Shown: positions 22,856-36,140, counted from the stretch's first letter. The stretch: DNA of 64,000 nucleotides from Hyaloperonospora brassicae (GCA_947650285.1 CANTFL010001256.1:186001-250000); one strand, 5' to 3'. Numbers and translations: made by a program. The notes: generated from the sequence alone by a model not told the origin.

Positions 22856-25655
22856 GTGTATTTACCGATAATGCCAGGTACATTAAGCCTCCCAAGGACA
22901 CATGCTTCCAATCTCGTGTTTTATTTTTAAAAAATCTTACGCGTAAATCGAGTGTAAGACCTCATTTGCAATATCCGTCATGAGTCGGCTTCGGCCGCTA
23001 CTTACCAGCTATTGATGCCAAAGACGCTAAGTTGGACCACAATTATAGGAAATCTGCGGTTAGTTTTACAATAATATACTCAGAAGCGTGTCATCCACGT
23101 CATAAAATCTCTGCGCACGCAATCTTAGCTGGTCTTATAAGGATCACGCGAACTATGAATACCCAGTACTACTACTACTACCTACTTCTGCATAAGTGAG
23201 CTCTGTACTTCTAAATTCTTCGCCTTCAAATTTAACTGATCCGACATGTTGTATATGTGTAATATTCGTTTCGGAAGTGTCACTGGGCTTCTAGGGACAT
23301 AATTGCGCAGAACTAAACTGTCGCCACGCTGAAAAAAGGCAAATGATAAGCTCAAGGCAACATAACGCAACGAATTACAAAGGCATCAAGAGCAGACAAT
23401 ATACGCGCGGAGCTGATAGGAGGATTATTTAGCGTTTATTCATTTCTTCGTTCAAAAGCTTACGGACACGCAAAGTGGAACGCAAGCTGATAGAGCGCAC
23501 AAAGATTATAAGGTTATAACGGCCGTCACAAAAATAAGCTACGAATAGAGGTAATGATGGTGGTGACGATTCGATGGTTGTCATCTGGTAGAAAAAGAAA
23601 TCAACATAGATATCGTCAGTGACGGACGTATTGCACACATGCGTTGGTGCCTTAGTTTCTCGGTATATATCGAGCATATAACACCACTAACATGCACTCC
23701 ATTGTGCTACAATATTGTCACATTCGGTCTACATAAACCCACACAGAGCACTGACTTTCAAGTTGTAGGTTCCATATAACCTACAACAGAGTTATCACTT
23801 TATCGAGAATATATCAACTTGATGAGCAAGTGACTCTTAGATACAATAAACTGATCCGAGATCGATATATTGCTGGGAATGATTGACTCTAAATTTAACT
23901 GCTACGACGTTTGTCTAGTATCTCAATGACTTGCAGACACTATCTTCATTTGGTTGTGAGCATTTGTATGTTCGAACGTACTGCACACGTCGTTATCGCA
24001 TTGTTTTCCGATTCATAATTTGGGTAACTATATATTGTCTCATCTTGATGTGAATTTTACCTTTTCGATAATAAGTGTATTATTACTGCCTGATGATGCC
24101 TATCATAATTTGTGGACTTGTTTCCGCATGGAAACGGCGGCCATACACAGTTTAGGCTAGTATGATCAATATGGCTACGTGTGTTTCAGATTGCACTTTT
24201 CGCTAAGTAACTCTATGCTCTGCAATATGCCAGACGTGTATCTCAATTCGTGCAATCAGATCGATACACTTTCGAATTCATCACCTTGGGAATAACCGGG
24301 CTGTTTTAAAGAGCGTGATTGGTTGAAAAATGAGGCGAAGCGGTGCATTTTGACCCCTTACGTCGCTATTTACTGATATCTGATGCAATCTATAGGGGTG
24401 GCAAAGATAACCGCTCGCAGGAGCAAGGATGACGTGCGCTGGGTGGTGGGAGTGTACGACGCGTGACGGGAAAAGGAGAAGCGTGTATAATGGTGTGGCA
24501 TTGTCTACGTCTTTCCCTCATATCTCGTCAATGGAGATAGGACGGTTGTATTCAATGGCAATTAATATGACATCAAACATGCTATGACAAAGGACATTAA
24601 GATGGCACTGAATTTAAGCGACATACCGCAGAAACCTTCCCACAATAGAGCGGTAGACGGAGTAACTACGCCGACGCTAGCAAGTGCGTGGTCTGGGTCC
24701 CGCTTTCAGCTTGATCTCGACGCAAGTGACCCGAAAGCCAAGCGGAAGAAGAACCATCGTACGGCTGCGTGGATGGATGACACGATCCACGTGCATAAAA
24801 AATTAAAGAGAGCTCTGAATTTCTATCTTACTGATATCAACATCCGTAGACTGTGCGAGTGCGCGCAGTGTCAGTGCCATCTTCGTAAGGAAGATTTTCA
24901 ACGCCCCATGATGTTGAAATCAGAATACTTTTCAGATACCTGTTGGGCTATGAAGATACTGAGACGTGGATATATCAGGTAGTTGGATGGCAACAGGATG
25001 GTGTTCCATTTGGCACAGATGAGGTTGTTATGGGGAAAGGAGAACAACGTTAGGGTATGAAAGAATACCAGTTGATAACACCTCAAAAATATTTAGTCTT
25101 CATTTTACCTTCTAGTACGCAAGTGTGTGAACTAACACACACTCTCACAGATGACGGGTATGGAGCTTGGATATCTGGCAGCATCGCTTGTGGTAAAATC
25201 CGAATGTAGAACCATTTAGCTTCTTAAAAGTTACGTCGTAGCCGAAATGGAAGAAATGTTTGTAGTTTATCAGCGCCTTCGCATCATGCACAAGCTTAAC
25301 GCGCGCCTCCCGATCGGGATCTATTTCCTGAAATTGATGCGCGCAAGAAAAATTGTTTAGCTTGATGTTCTATGGGAGTACACACTCAAAGCAAAGAAGC
25401 GCGCGAACGCGATTATCATGGAATTTTCTCGCATCGAGAGCTCGAGACTCTAGCCGATTGCGGATTTTGTACACAATGATCGAACCACGAGGCATATGCG
25501 ACAGCAAACTTACTGCTAAGCAATATCTTCCTCCATCTAGTCATAGCTAAAGACCCTTACAAAGCAGACAAAAGGGTCGACTACGCTGATGACAGGACCT
25601 CACTGTTCTACAAGGTACACGTACTTGGTAATCGTAACGGGGTAGCCCGTCACAT
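22856..25655. other. AT-rich spacer
   Basis: Mostly AT-rich sequence with short overlapping frames and no recognisable domain. One isolated plus-strand frame (24584-24982) is listed separately. Confidence 0.5.
24584..24982 (+). CDS. Hypothetical 132-residue ORF with a Cys cluster
   Basis: I do not recognise this protein. The frame starts at an ATG and encodes a basic segment (DPKAKRKKNHRTAAW) followed by a Cys-rich piece (CECAQCQC). There is no signal peptide or membrane segment. It stands alone in an AT-rich repeat region and has no competing long frame on the other strand over its second half. It could be a fragment of a transposon protein or a chance frame. Confidence 0.25.
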   Translation: MTKDIKMALNLSDIPQKPSHNRAVDGVTTPTLASAWSGSRFQLDLDASDPKAKRKKNHRTAAWMDDTIHVHKKLKRALNFYLTDINIRRLCECAQCQCHLRKEDFQRPMMLKSEYFSDTCWAMKILRRGYIR

Positions 25656-25710
25656 AAAATTGATACAAATGTATCAATTTTTGAATATTACCTATTTTAA
25701 TAATATTCAA
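25656..25710. other. Two adjacent perfect hairpins
   Basis: AAAATTGATAC / GTATCAATTTT form an 11-bp stem with a 4-base loop (25656-25681). Sharing its last base, TTGAATATTA / TAATATTCAA form a 10-bp stem with a 10-base loop (25681-25710). They sit about 35 bases upstream of a putative LTR. Confidence 0.7.
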
Positions 25711-25745
25711 TTGACATCACTCGAGACGAGGTGATGTGGTCGGAA

Positions 25746-26096
25746 TGTTACCCCCATGTGTAATATTCGTGGGTGCTACACTTCTTGGTTGATGTCGCGT
25801 GCACATCAACCAATCTAACCACAAATCGCTGCTAGACGCGCGCAATGGCTCGTTGGATAGATCAACCACATAGGAGATAGTAGTATATTGTAGATAGATT
25901 AAGACGAAAGATGATTTACCAAGAAACAAACCTATATTAAATAAGAGCTCTACTGTTCCCGTTATACAGAGCTTTCGAGCTCTGCCTACTTCGCTGCGCT
26001 TCCTCGTCCCGTGTACGTGACGTCGGGTGCACGCAACCTTGCGCTCAATCAACACAGGGTCTTGCCAGTTATCTGGCAAGGGCGTGCCTCGTTACA
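25746..26096 (+). repeat. Putative 5' LTR of the truncated gypsy element
   Basis: Begins TGTTAC and ends GTTACA, directly before a TGG-starting candidate primer-binding site and the gag region. There is no second copy in the window to confirm the borders. Confidence 0.4.
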
Positions 26097-27760
26097 CCTG
26101 GTAGCACTTTGTAGCTCATCCAGCGACCACAACCACCTCATCCGACATGAGGATGTTGGATGAAGAGGATAGTTTTCACGTCACGCGCGAAGGCTTATCC
26201 GATGTAAGTGACATCAAATAGACGGCGGTAGGAAGTATGAGTTCTACCGTAGGCGAAACCGCCATTCGCGCCATGTTGGGGTCTCTTGACAGGGACCAAC
26301 AACATGCCTCTATATCCAGGTTCATTCAAAATGAACTTGTCGCTGAAAGAGAGAAAGTAGCCTTGCTTCGCCAGAAAGGCTCTCAACAAGCATAGCAGTT
26401 GAGAGAACTCAGTGCTCATCAGACAGAGATGTTGAGACAGCAGCAATTTAATGCTGCTGTAGGCGGGACGACACACACGCGTCGTCCCGAAATCTTAAAG
26501 TTGACGTCTCCAAGTACAGAGGAGTCGAGGAAGAATCTCTGTTGTTATGGTTTGTCGAACTAGACAGAGCCATAAAGGCACGTCGTATCTACGATGAGCA
26601 AATGAAACTAACATTTGGTCAAACCCACTTGGCAGGACTTGCCAAGACTTAAGCCTTAGAGCTGGAGAGGAGCAACCCATTCACTTTTGGACGCTTGAAT
26701 TCTTCAAGACCCGGCTCAAACAGACGTTTATACCGCCACGGGATGAGTTCAGGGCTCAATAAGAGCTCCTATAATTCAAGCAGGGTAAGAGTGATGTGCA
26801 CGCTTACGATCAGCATATACGACTCCTTGCGAGTAGTATAACTGCTAACCCGGCAAATGAACAATCGTTGATTACTGTGTTCATGCAAGGGCTCGCAGAT
26901 TGGCTCTTCAGAAACCACCTGTTTCGCTTAGAGCTGGATACGCTTGAACATATATTTTCAGCTGCGGAACAGGAAGGATTAAACATGCGACAGGCTCATA
27001 ATAGTTCGAGCTCTTATCGTCTCCTAAGACGACAAGAGACGGAAGGTCCAGAACACATGGACCTCTGTTATGTTGAGAGCGAGAGACCTCTCTCTTCAAA
27101 CAACAATCGATTGTAGCAGTGCAATCGCTGTCAGAACTTTGGACACTACGCTTACGAGTGTAGTGCCCCACACCTAGTATCGAACAGTATTGAGCGAAAT
27201 GGTCGTCCATTTGCCAGAAAGGACAATGGGCGTGGGTCCAGCGCTTTGCGGAAACTGCAACAGCAAAGCGGACCATCAAAAATGGTCGAGGTCAGTAGAG
27301 GAGCGCCCTGCTGATCCAGTAACCTCAGGAGAATTTGCAAATCTCTTGACAAGAGTTGCTTTAGATACACAGTCATTGTGTGTCGCTGCACCTGGTTATG
27401 AGATACCACTCATCACCTTGAAGTTACAAGTGACAAACAATTTGTTTACTTCCTGTTCTTGTGGACTGTGGGGCTTCGAACAGCTTTTATTTTGATCCCA
27501 TTGCAATCCACAATCCAAGGATTATCAGCCAAATATTACGTAGACCAAAAATACCTTCTTCTATTGTCATGTCTCGAGATCAGCAAAACAGTGGTCGTGA
27601 AAGCTCTACATCCCATTCCTGCGGCGTAATCCAACTGATCGCCGTGGATGATAGACGCTCTGACTCAACCATGTACTGCTCCATTCATATGGCTGGATCC
27701 AGTAGACATAGGGATAGTCATGGGCTGAGCAGCTTCTGAAGATTGTTACCGGGGCTTCTT
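25746..27760 (+). mobile_element. Truncated Ty3/gypsy element: LTR, gag, protease
   Basis: A candidate 5' LTR runs from TG at 25746 to CA at 26096 (about 351 bp), followed two bases later by TGGTAGCAC, a plausible primer-binding start. From about 26500 the plus strand reads as a retrotransposon Gag (VEEESLLLWFVELDRAIKAR, then MKLTFGQTHLAGLAK, then DVHAYDQHIRLLASSITA) to 27116. An in-frame stop there is followed at 27120-27170 by a CCHC knuckle (CNRCQNFGHYAYEC). At 27455-27490 the sequence reads LVDCGASNSF, the aspartic-protease active site of such elements. Stops interrupt the frame at several points. Reverse transcriptase and integrase are not found downstream, so the copy is truncated, and no 3' LTR was seen. 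Confidence 0.75.
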
Positions 27761-28164
27761 CTGTAATATGACAGCTGATTTTACTGTGCCGTTATCGGAG
27801 ACACCCCTGCGGCCCATCCCCACGCAGCACCTCGGAACACCCAAGCTTGCCAAGCTGAAAAGTAGCGTCGTTTGCGTTGAGTTAAACACAGAATAGCCTG
27901 TTATACAGGTTGTGTCTTGCAGGCGATTGGCATTGACGCCAGTCCCATACCACCAGCTTGTTTAGTCGTATGAAGCAGTGACGGCGTAATTTTGTGACGC
28001 GAGGATTCGTGGGTCGTCGAGCGATGCCACTGAAACGGCTTCTAAAGATTCCGTAGTTGCACGTCAGCCCATAACGGAATCTCGAACACCGTAGATGGAA
28101 ACAATATGAACAACAACATGATGAAACCACGAATCATCACGAGAAGTTCGACGCTAATGGTCAG

Positions 28165-31100
28165 CTAACACGCGGTCGCTAGGAGACGGTGAATGTCGCG
28201 TACTCGCGCTGCCCGATTCACGTCGGTAAGCTTCCCGGCCCCGACGTTGTAACCCAGATACCTCGTCGTATCATCGTGCTGAAGCACCGGGATGCCGTAC
28301 AAAGTCTCCTTGTGTACCTCCAAGTTAGAAAAGATGAGCTCATTCTTGTTAGATTGAACCCGTAAGACCGATAGACAGCCAAATTGGTCCACTAGCTGCA
28401 GCACACTCGGGAGTTGACCAGATTCGTGTAAATAGACAGTCGCATTATCCACAAACACAGACAATTAGAGGCGAGAGACATCCCCGCCGGTACTGAAATT
28501 CCGGCGATCTGCAAATCACTTTGAATATCCAACTAGAACCTCGGCTGCGATGATGGATAGTAACGGCGCGAGCGGGCACCCTTCGCGAATACCAGAAATT
28601 ACCCCTTGCGGCCGCTAAATCTTCCCGTTGACAAGAAATTTGGCTGTGGTCCCTTCATAAATGTTGCGGATCATCCCAACATACGCTGGCAAGAATCCAA
28701 ACCGAGCAAGCGCGAAGACAAGGAAATACTGGTCAACCGTATCACAGGCTTTACGAAAGTCTGATAGAAGAAGTGCGCCATTGAAATGGGCAGGCACCTC
28801 GGCTTGGCGTGGGCGGTTCTCAGGACGCCCATCAGCATCATGGCAGTCTTTGGCATCTGCCGCCCATATACAAAGGCAAGCTGCGTATCCTAAATCGGTG
28901 TACCCAAGAAGCGTTGCCCCGCTGCAAGATGATCTTGGTGAATACCTTGTACCCTGTCTGGAGGAGAGCGATTGTCCTGTAGTCCGTTGCGTTATCGTAG
29001 CCCCCTTGTTTGCTCAACGGAATGATATGCCCGTCAAAAAAAGACCGAGATGGAGGACTTCCCAGACGTAGCTCGTTGCCAATTACTACCATGCCAGGAT
29101 TTGTACTGCCTACTTTCCTTAACAAAATCGTTGTTAAGTCCATCCGCCTCTACTGCTTTGTGCCTGGTTATGCTTAGCAATGGCCCCGATCACCTCATTC
29201 AGACCGATATCACACATCAAAGCCCATTGTCAATCGCTGGTACTCGTCTAGTGTCAGGAATCTGGACAAATGCGTCGAACGTCGCCTCTATTTGCGTCTA
29301 CGGTGTTGTAAGATACACAAGCCACAGGACATGCTGTCATTCGGCAGCGAATCGATCCGTAGTCGTCATTTTCCGCGTGAACGCAGCGCCGTTAATTTGA
29401 CGAATGGTGGTAACTATTCGGTCTTTTCCAAACATCTATACCCGCTTGAATTCCTCCGGATTTGATCAATCGCCCACTCGGTCAGCTGCGCAAAAGGGAA
29501 AATGCTCCTCTCGAGCCTCCTCGACATTGACGGGAAGCAGCTGGGAACGTGTCAAGAGATGCACACGGCTTTGGGCCCGGACCCTGCGCATCACGGCGTC
29601 CCGCCGTTGGCCGAGACGGTGCAGCAGCCACTGGATGCAGCGCACGCACTCACGAGTCGTGTTGTCCCAAGTCGCAGCCGTCATATTGTGTCCTGCTCCC
29701 TTCTTGGTCAGAAGGCCAAGTAATTGCGAAATACCCGTGTGGTCTGTCCCGACCTGATGGAATAGGTGACACGTCGGTGTTCCTTCGGGTAACACCGGAG
29801 ACAGTCTCATCGCGGTATTTCAACCTCACCCACTGATGGTCCGACAATACGTGCGGTTTGTCAACTGACACTCATTACACCACCGATGATCAGGCTTATG
29901 GCACGTTGAATCGATCAATACTACTCGCGACCTTTGTCCCTTTGTGCATATAGAAATCAATGGGATCGAGTTCCTCGCCATCGGCATCCAAATTCTCACA
30001 AAGAATACGAGCATCCTCCAGCTGGATGAATTCGACGAGGGCTTGAAGCGCAGGGCTTTCCGGATACCACTGCTGTTGCCCCTCGGGCTGGTCCAGTGGC
30101 GGGCTTTGTACACATTTATTGAAGTCGCCACCTAGTATAGTCGGTCATTGGGTTCAGGGCCACCCCTGTAAATGGGAAAAAAGGCACTCACGGTCAACGG
30201 GTACGCTCGGTGCATCTACATTTACCCCCCGCATATCGCCAATGTCCACCGCGACCACTCGACTAGACCAGCAAGTCAAATTTCAAGGGGTGTCCAGCGC
30301 GGCAACAGATAAATGCATAAGAAAAGCCACTTCAGCTATACGTCGATCACTGACACTCCAATACGACAATGCTGGGACATCCTATCGAATCGGCCGTCCC
30401 CATTAGCGGGCCAACGAAGTCTTGAGAAGATAAGCTTCATCTTGGCTGCTGATATGAGTTTCTTGGATCAACCACGCCAGCGGAGGTTCGGCTACTTGTG
30501 TACGTATCCACGCAATAAGCGATTTATCTCTATACTTGTCGCTAAAACCCCGGACATTCTGGTTTCTAATCCGTCTAGATTCATGGTACCTAGGTGTGGT
30601 CTGTTTGCCCTGCTCTGAGCTGGACGCACGCCGGAGATACATATGCCGGCGTATGCGTCCGTTGCTCCCAGAAACCCCGTGTAACGGACGGTGAGCCACC
30701 ATCTATTATACAAACAATTGCCATGCCATCCATGTGCTGGAGTGTCCAACTCTACGAAGTTATCTTCTTCTAGAAGTGTGTTTAGAAGATTCGAACAAGA
30801 TAGGGGAATGGTGGCTAACAGTATCATATATTTGACACAGTTTGATAAACTCAATTTACTTCCACTTATTCCATCATGCTACCAAGTCTTTAGCCAAGTC
30901 TCTGCAATATATAACACCCCGCACGTGAAGGAGCCTGAGCCACAAGGAGATGGCTGTCCTTAGTCATGTAAGGTGCGCTCCCCTGCCCCGTGCTATGACG
31001 CAGAGATAAAAAAATACCGCAATCGATCTCCACTTTACAATTTAATTGGTGGAGTACGCTGCACCATACGGATCAACCGTCTTAAGCGTATCCAAGTGCC

Positions 31101-32606
31101 AGCCGAGTCGATGCACCGCCCCGTTTTCTGCACTATATTCCTGATCAATCAGCACGAGAACCTCCTTCTCATATAATCCTGAGCGAATAACATGTCTGGC
31201 GAGGCTAGTTTTGTTCATCACGTCACAGAATTGTAGTATCGGATCGTCCCCGTAAGCCATAAAAGCGGAGCCAAACCCAGTCGTCGCGGCTGTCAACAAG
31301 CGCGGGTAGATTGTTTGGGGCTGGCCGAATAAAGATTTAACTACTCAAGGGTCCAAGCACTGGCACGTCGACGTTGTAGTTATTCTGGTTCGAGACGCCC
31401 TCCACCTAACCTATAAACAGCTGCGTCTTCAAGCCGCAGTCCAGCTTCAAACACCTCATCGTCGAGAGCGCCAAGAATTTTATCCGGAAACAGAAGATTC
31501 TGTAGCCAAGAAAGTATTGCGATCGGCTCTCGCTTCGCCGCCGTTATCCAGTCCGTGGTGATACTTTGCATGTGAGGGAATACCGTTGTCGACGAAGAAG
31601 GCCAGGTGTCCCCGTGTGTGAGCCATGGTTCGCGGGAGGCCACACTATCCTTCGTGGAGCTAGGGTGAGCCGAGTCCTGCATACACTCCTCGCTATCGAG
31701 CGCGCGTACCTCTAACTGAGTACGCACGACTCGGAGAATCTGTTCACCCTCCGCTGAAGTCGGTGAATGTGTCAGCTATTTAGCCACTGATGGTGCGCAC
31801 TTGTCCCAAGAGGTAGACACTAACGTGAGCTGAAATCCACTGCTATCGTTGGCATCCAACGGAGAAGGTAAGTCTTGGACGTCCGTGGAGAGCTGATCAG
31901 GCTCTTGTGATCGTTCGTCCGTCAGTTCGCTGGACGTTGTAGTGTCCGTGCAAGCTGGACTAGCTTCTTTTAGCAGCGAGCGGTGACCTTCTTTCGACAA
32001 TGCCGTGTGCGCGGAAGCAGAGTAATGACCGCCCCCCAAACTCGAAGAAGCAGGGGTCGTTGCAGGTCCTGTGATTTGGCCAATTTGATTGCCTAGACGC
32101 ACTAACTTGTATCCAGGGACAACTGTTGGCCGGTCTCAAAGATTCTAGTGCCCCGCGTGGTAGTGCTAGGGCGATACATGAAGCAAGTCCACCCCTTGGA
32201 TGGCCGTCGGCGTTGTGAGTGAGCACAAATACCGTGCGTTGGAGAAAAATGGCCGCAATCGGTAAAATCGCACTGCTCCCATAATCATGCTTTTAAACGC
32301 TAGAGAGGCGCGCCGACGGAAAGGATGCGTATTCATGAAGGTCTGTTGAAATTGTAATTGTTTGGTGGAGGCTCGGGAGTCAATGCCTGACCATCCGCGC
32401 TGCACCTTGATAAGCGTTGCCGTAAGAACTGCGTGATCAAGTTGATCCTCAAAGTTCAACAACCCCGCGTAGCATACGTTACGCTTGATGCTAGCCGCAA
32501 GACCAACCAGTAGGCTATCCAGGGCTACCAGGTCATGACTGGCCACCGCCTGTGCTAACGTCATCGCCATACAATTACCAGAAGCAGGGGTGACCACCGG
32601 CCTCAT
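28165..32606 (-). mobile_element. Decayed LINE (non-LTR retrotransposon) with endonuclease and RT remnants
   Basis: Minus-strand fragments in LINE order, from high to low coordinates. About 32606-31960 is an N-terminal ORF region with an OTU-like motif (ASGNCMAMTLAQAV, then FVLTHNADGHPRGG in another frame). About 30560-29830 reads as the apurinic-type endonuclease (QNVRGFSDKYRDKS, QETHISSQDEAYLLK). About 29060-28960 reads as the RT start (DYRTIALLQTGYKVFTKII). About 28780-28620 reads LLLSDFRKACDTVDQ and GTTAKFLVNGKI, and 28464-28270 reads FVDNATVYLHESGQLPSVL, where the second Asp of the catalytic box is replaced by Asn. Frameshifts and stops are frequent. No poly-A tail or target duplication was identified. 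Confidence 0.75.
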
Positions 32607-35009
32607 CCCCAGGGCTGCTTCAATAGTGGCTTATTTCTTTTGCCTCGCGCAAATCCACCTCCGTCTTGGGCAGCGCCAGACCTGTACAAAGCACACTAGC
32701 ATCCACCGCAAGACGGATCGTGGCTCGGTAATGAAGCTTATCTACACGTCACGTAGCTTTCCTTCATACATTCCTTATCACGAACATGTGCAAAATCTTT
32801 GTACATTTCACGCCACTTTGAGTCACCGCTAAATAGCTGTGGCCGTCGTCCACACTGAATGGGGTTGCGCCGTCGCAGTTAGTCGTTGGGCTCACAACTA
32901 TCCTGCGTTGAACAGTAGCCCAGATGTTTACCGCAGCATTGTTTGTATCTTCTTCTCTGAATAAACCTAAATATACGTCTTGGCAGATTAGTTGACACTT
33001 GCACAAGCGTCACACGGACAGCATAGTCAAGCACAAACGTATCAACGGCAGTGACTGTATGACAAACATGGCACTATAATTGCATGACATTGCGTCATTG
33101 CGAAGCGACATCGTAATGCGATCAGGAGGATACGAGATGGACCGAGCAAGCTCATGTAGCAAGCCGCGTGCAACCTGAGCTGGAAGACGAAGCGCGACTT
33201 CGTGATGGAAAGTGGGGCCAGAGACGATGCGCAAAGCGTGCGCAACGGGTATGTTCACAACAGGAGTTTATCGACCATAACGAGGTGCCGGCCAAGCACT
33301 TTCGGAAGGGGCAAAATGTCAGTAGCTAGCAATTAGGTTGCACCAAACATTTGCACCATTACAGCTACGTAATGAACGAAGGGGATGCAGCAGGTGAGCA
33401 CAATGACGACGAGATTCATGTCGATGCGTTTTGTGGTGCCCTGAAATACGCTAGACGCAACACATGCGTCACTGTCTGTCCACGAATGTGTAAAAAGCAA
33501 TGAGGGGAGTTGCGAGCATCAGTATTGTGAAGATGGACTAGTGCAAGCTCAGTGTGGCGATAGATTGGCTCGTGACGAGCTTCACCGCTCGGTAGATACC
33601 CTATAAGGACCGGTAAGAGAAGGGCTGCTGCTGTCAAAGTCTGCAGATCTGTATGAAGACGATTTGTGTAAGAATGCAAAAAGTCAAAAGTTGTATGGAT
33701 GGAGTGGGTTTTTAGTAGCGCTCTTGGGGTCAAATTTGGCACATACACTAAGAGACGCATAGATCGTAACGCAGCAGTGACATGTGGTTGGGCGAACTAG
33801 ACGAACCGACCTTGTGGAAGCAGCCTCGACATTCTCACGAATGGGATGTAGTTGTATCGGTAGCTGTATCGGTAGCTGCTCGTCGAACGAGATCAAAGCG
33901 TTTGTCAAGGAGACGTTGAACGTGCTTGATTTCGACACGACGTCAGGCATGAGGAACAACGGTCTTGCTGCATGTGTGTCTTTGTGTGCACTCACTACAC
34001 AACGCTATAGCTAAAGGCTCGAGCAGGAACAGCAAGTTCAAAAGGACCGAATCTACCCAGTCATATATGTGGTTATCATCGGAGAGGCACTCGTGTCATA
34101 GTAGACACTTACACACAAATTGATCCGTTCCGTGTCTCCTTCGTCCTGTCTGCCTGATGCAAAAGCTGACGTACATCAGTCCGAAACCAAAAGTCTTTCG
34201 GGTAAGCACGTGACCTGCCATTTTGTCAGCACCTTCCATGGTTGTTCTGGCGCTCGCAGCGTCACATGCTGTCGTAGCCCTACAGCTTGCATACATAGCG
34301 TTGGTGGTTCAGCAATGCTGCATACAGCACAGCGTTATGCTTCGTCACTCTAGTGATCATCATGCGTCTAACCCTGATGTGAGCTTCTGGACGCGTAGAT
34401 TGCGGGGGGGGCACGCAAACTTATCGCGAGTACGAGCAAGCAACTTGCGACCGACTTTTGACGGCTGCATCTTCAGAGTTTGTATGCTGCTATGCGATAT
34501 TGTCAGGACTTGCCAGACCATTAGCGACAGCGATAGCGGCTATGACAATCTCAAGTGGCACCAAAGTCGACGCTTGCAATTGTACATTGCCAATCTATGC
34601 CGAAAGGATGCGGTCTACTGCTGAGCGGACACACGATAGAATTTTCGTCCCATCACGTGCAAACTAGTGCCCATTCTACGGTAAAAGATACCGCACGAGT
34701 GCTATCTGTCATTTTCTTCTGCTTTCGAGTACCTAAACCGTCCAGTGCTGTATGTACGCGCGAATCATGTAAAGCGTAAACGTTGTGCAACAGCAGTAGA
34801 CGTGTGTCAAGGTCGATAGAAGCATCGACTCACGATCGGGTTCATCTTTAGCACGAAGTCACCCATGATCCTGTGCTGCCCACCCACTTGCAACTTGCTA
34901 TCTTCTCATAGAGTAAGCAAGTCGAGCGTCAACGTGTCTACACGAATGATATTAGAAAAGAATGCACTTGACCAGTACGTAAAGAACTATGTCGTCAGAG
35001 TCCTCACAA
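32607..35009. other. Spacer downstream of DAHP synthase
   Basis: No gene recognised on either strand; open frames are short and without motifs. The part next to 35010 should include the 3' end of the DAHP synthase transcript. Confidence 0.45.
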
Positions 35010-36140
35010 CTAGTCGCAATCGGCTGGGTTTGCAGCAGCTCGTGTGCGTCGCTTCATGACGGCGTCCGCGAGCTCTTTCAGCATAATGACTGTGTCGTCC
35101 CAGCTGATGCACGCATCCGTAATGCTCTTGCCGTAGACGAGGTTAGACGGGTCGTCACCAAGCGACTGGTTGCCCTCCACGATGTTCGACTCTACCATGA
35201 CGCCAAGCACCTTTGTGTACCCTTCGGCAATGATATCGGCCAAGTAGCTGCCCACTTTCAACTGGTTCGTGTGCACCTTGCGTGAGTTACCGTGCGAGCA
35301 ATCGACCATGATCTTGGACGGCTGCTTGGCTTTCACCAGCATCGCAGCAGCTTCGTCAATGTGCTTTTGCTCGTAGTTTGGACCGCTTGAGCCGCCACGC
35401 AGAATCACATGGCAGTCCTTGTTGCCCTTGGTCCGCACGATCGCGGCAAGTCCGTGTTCGTTGAGTCCAAGAAAATTATGGGGCTGCGACGACGCGACAG
35501 CTGCATCCACTGCCACTTGGGCATTGCCACCCGTGCCGTTCTTGAAGCCAACAGGCATCGACAGGCCGCTGGTGAGTTCACGGTGCAACTGCGACTCGGT
35601 GGTACGAGCGCCAATAGCTCCCCACGAAATGAGATCGGCCGTGAACTGCGGCGAGATGGTGTCGAGGAACTCAAGGCTCACGGGCAGTCCCAGCGCGTTC
35701 ACGTCCAGCAGCAGCTTGCGGGCAATGCGAATGCCTTTGTTGATGTCAAACGACTGGTTCAAGTCGGGGTCGTTGATCAGCCCTTTCCACCCCACCGTCG
35801 TGCGGGGCTTTTCAAAGTACGTGCGCATGATCACCAGCAGCTCGCCGTCCAGCTCGTCCGCCAGCGCTTTCAGGCGCTTGGCATAGTCCATCGCGGCGGC
35901 AACGTCGTGGATCGAGCACGGACCGACAATGACCACGAGGCGGTCGTCTTCGCCGTGCAGGATGCGGGACACGGCATCTCGCGTCACGTCCACGAGCTCA
36001 TGTACTTTGGGGGTCACGGGCAGCTCTTCCAGGACACAGGACGGCGGGACCAGTGGCTTAATCGCAAGTACGTTGCGGTTTTCGAGGCGCTGGCGCTTGA
36101 CAGAGCGTTCGCTGTCGGTCTCCGATGGCGTGTGCGACAT
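35010..36140 (-). CDS. 3-deoxy-D-arabino-heptulosonate 7-phosphate synthase (type I, AroF/G/H-like)
   Basis: First enzyme of the shikimate pathway: condenses phosphoenolpyruvate and erythrose 4-phosphate to DAHP. The single exon of 376 residues matches the length of the AroFGH / yeast Aro3-Aro4 class. Visible motifs are VGPCSIHD (72-79), the PEP/E4P-binding KPRTTVGWKGLINDP (111-125), GARTTESQLHRE (178-188), PVGFKNGTGG (196-205), ILRGG (246-250), DCSHGNSRK (280-288) and VMVESNIVEGNQ (314-325), which include the metal-binding Cys, His, Glu and Asp positions. The N-terminal ~45 residues are the part that carries feedback inhibition by aromatic amino acids in this class; which amino acid acts here is not visible. 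There is no presequence, so it should be cytosolic. Chorismate synthase lies 5.6 kb away on the opposite strand. Confidence 0.96.
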   Translation of the reverse strand: MSHTPSETDSERSVKRQRLENRNVLAIKPLVPPSCVLEELPVTPKVHELVDVTRDAVSRILHGEDDRLVVIVGPCSIHDVAAAMDYAKRLKALADELDGELLVIMRTYFEKPRTTVGWKGLINDPDLNQSFDINKGIRIARKLLLDVNALGLPVSLEFLDTISPQFTADLISWGAIGARTTESQLHRELTSGLSMPVGFKNGTGGNAQVAVDAAVASSQPHNFLGLNEHGLAAIVRTKGNKDCHVILRGGSSGPNYEQKHIDEAAAMLVKAKQPSKIMVDCSHGNSRKVHTNQLKVGSYLADIIAEGYTKVLGVMVESNIVEGNQSLGDDPSNLVYGKSITDACISWDDTVIMLKELADAVMKRRTRAAANPADCD

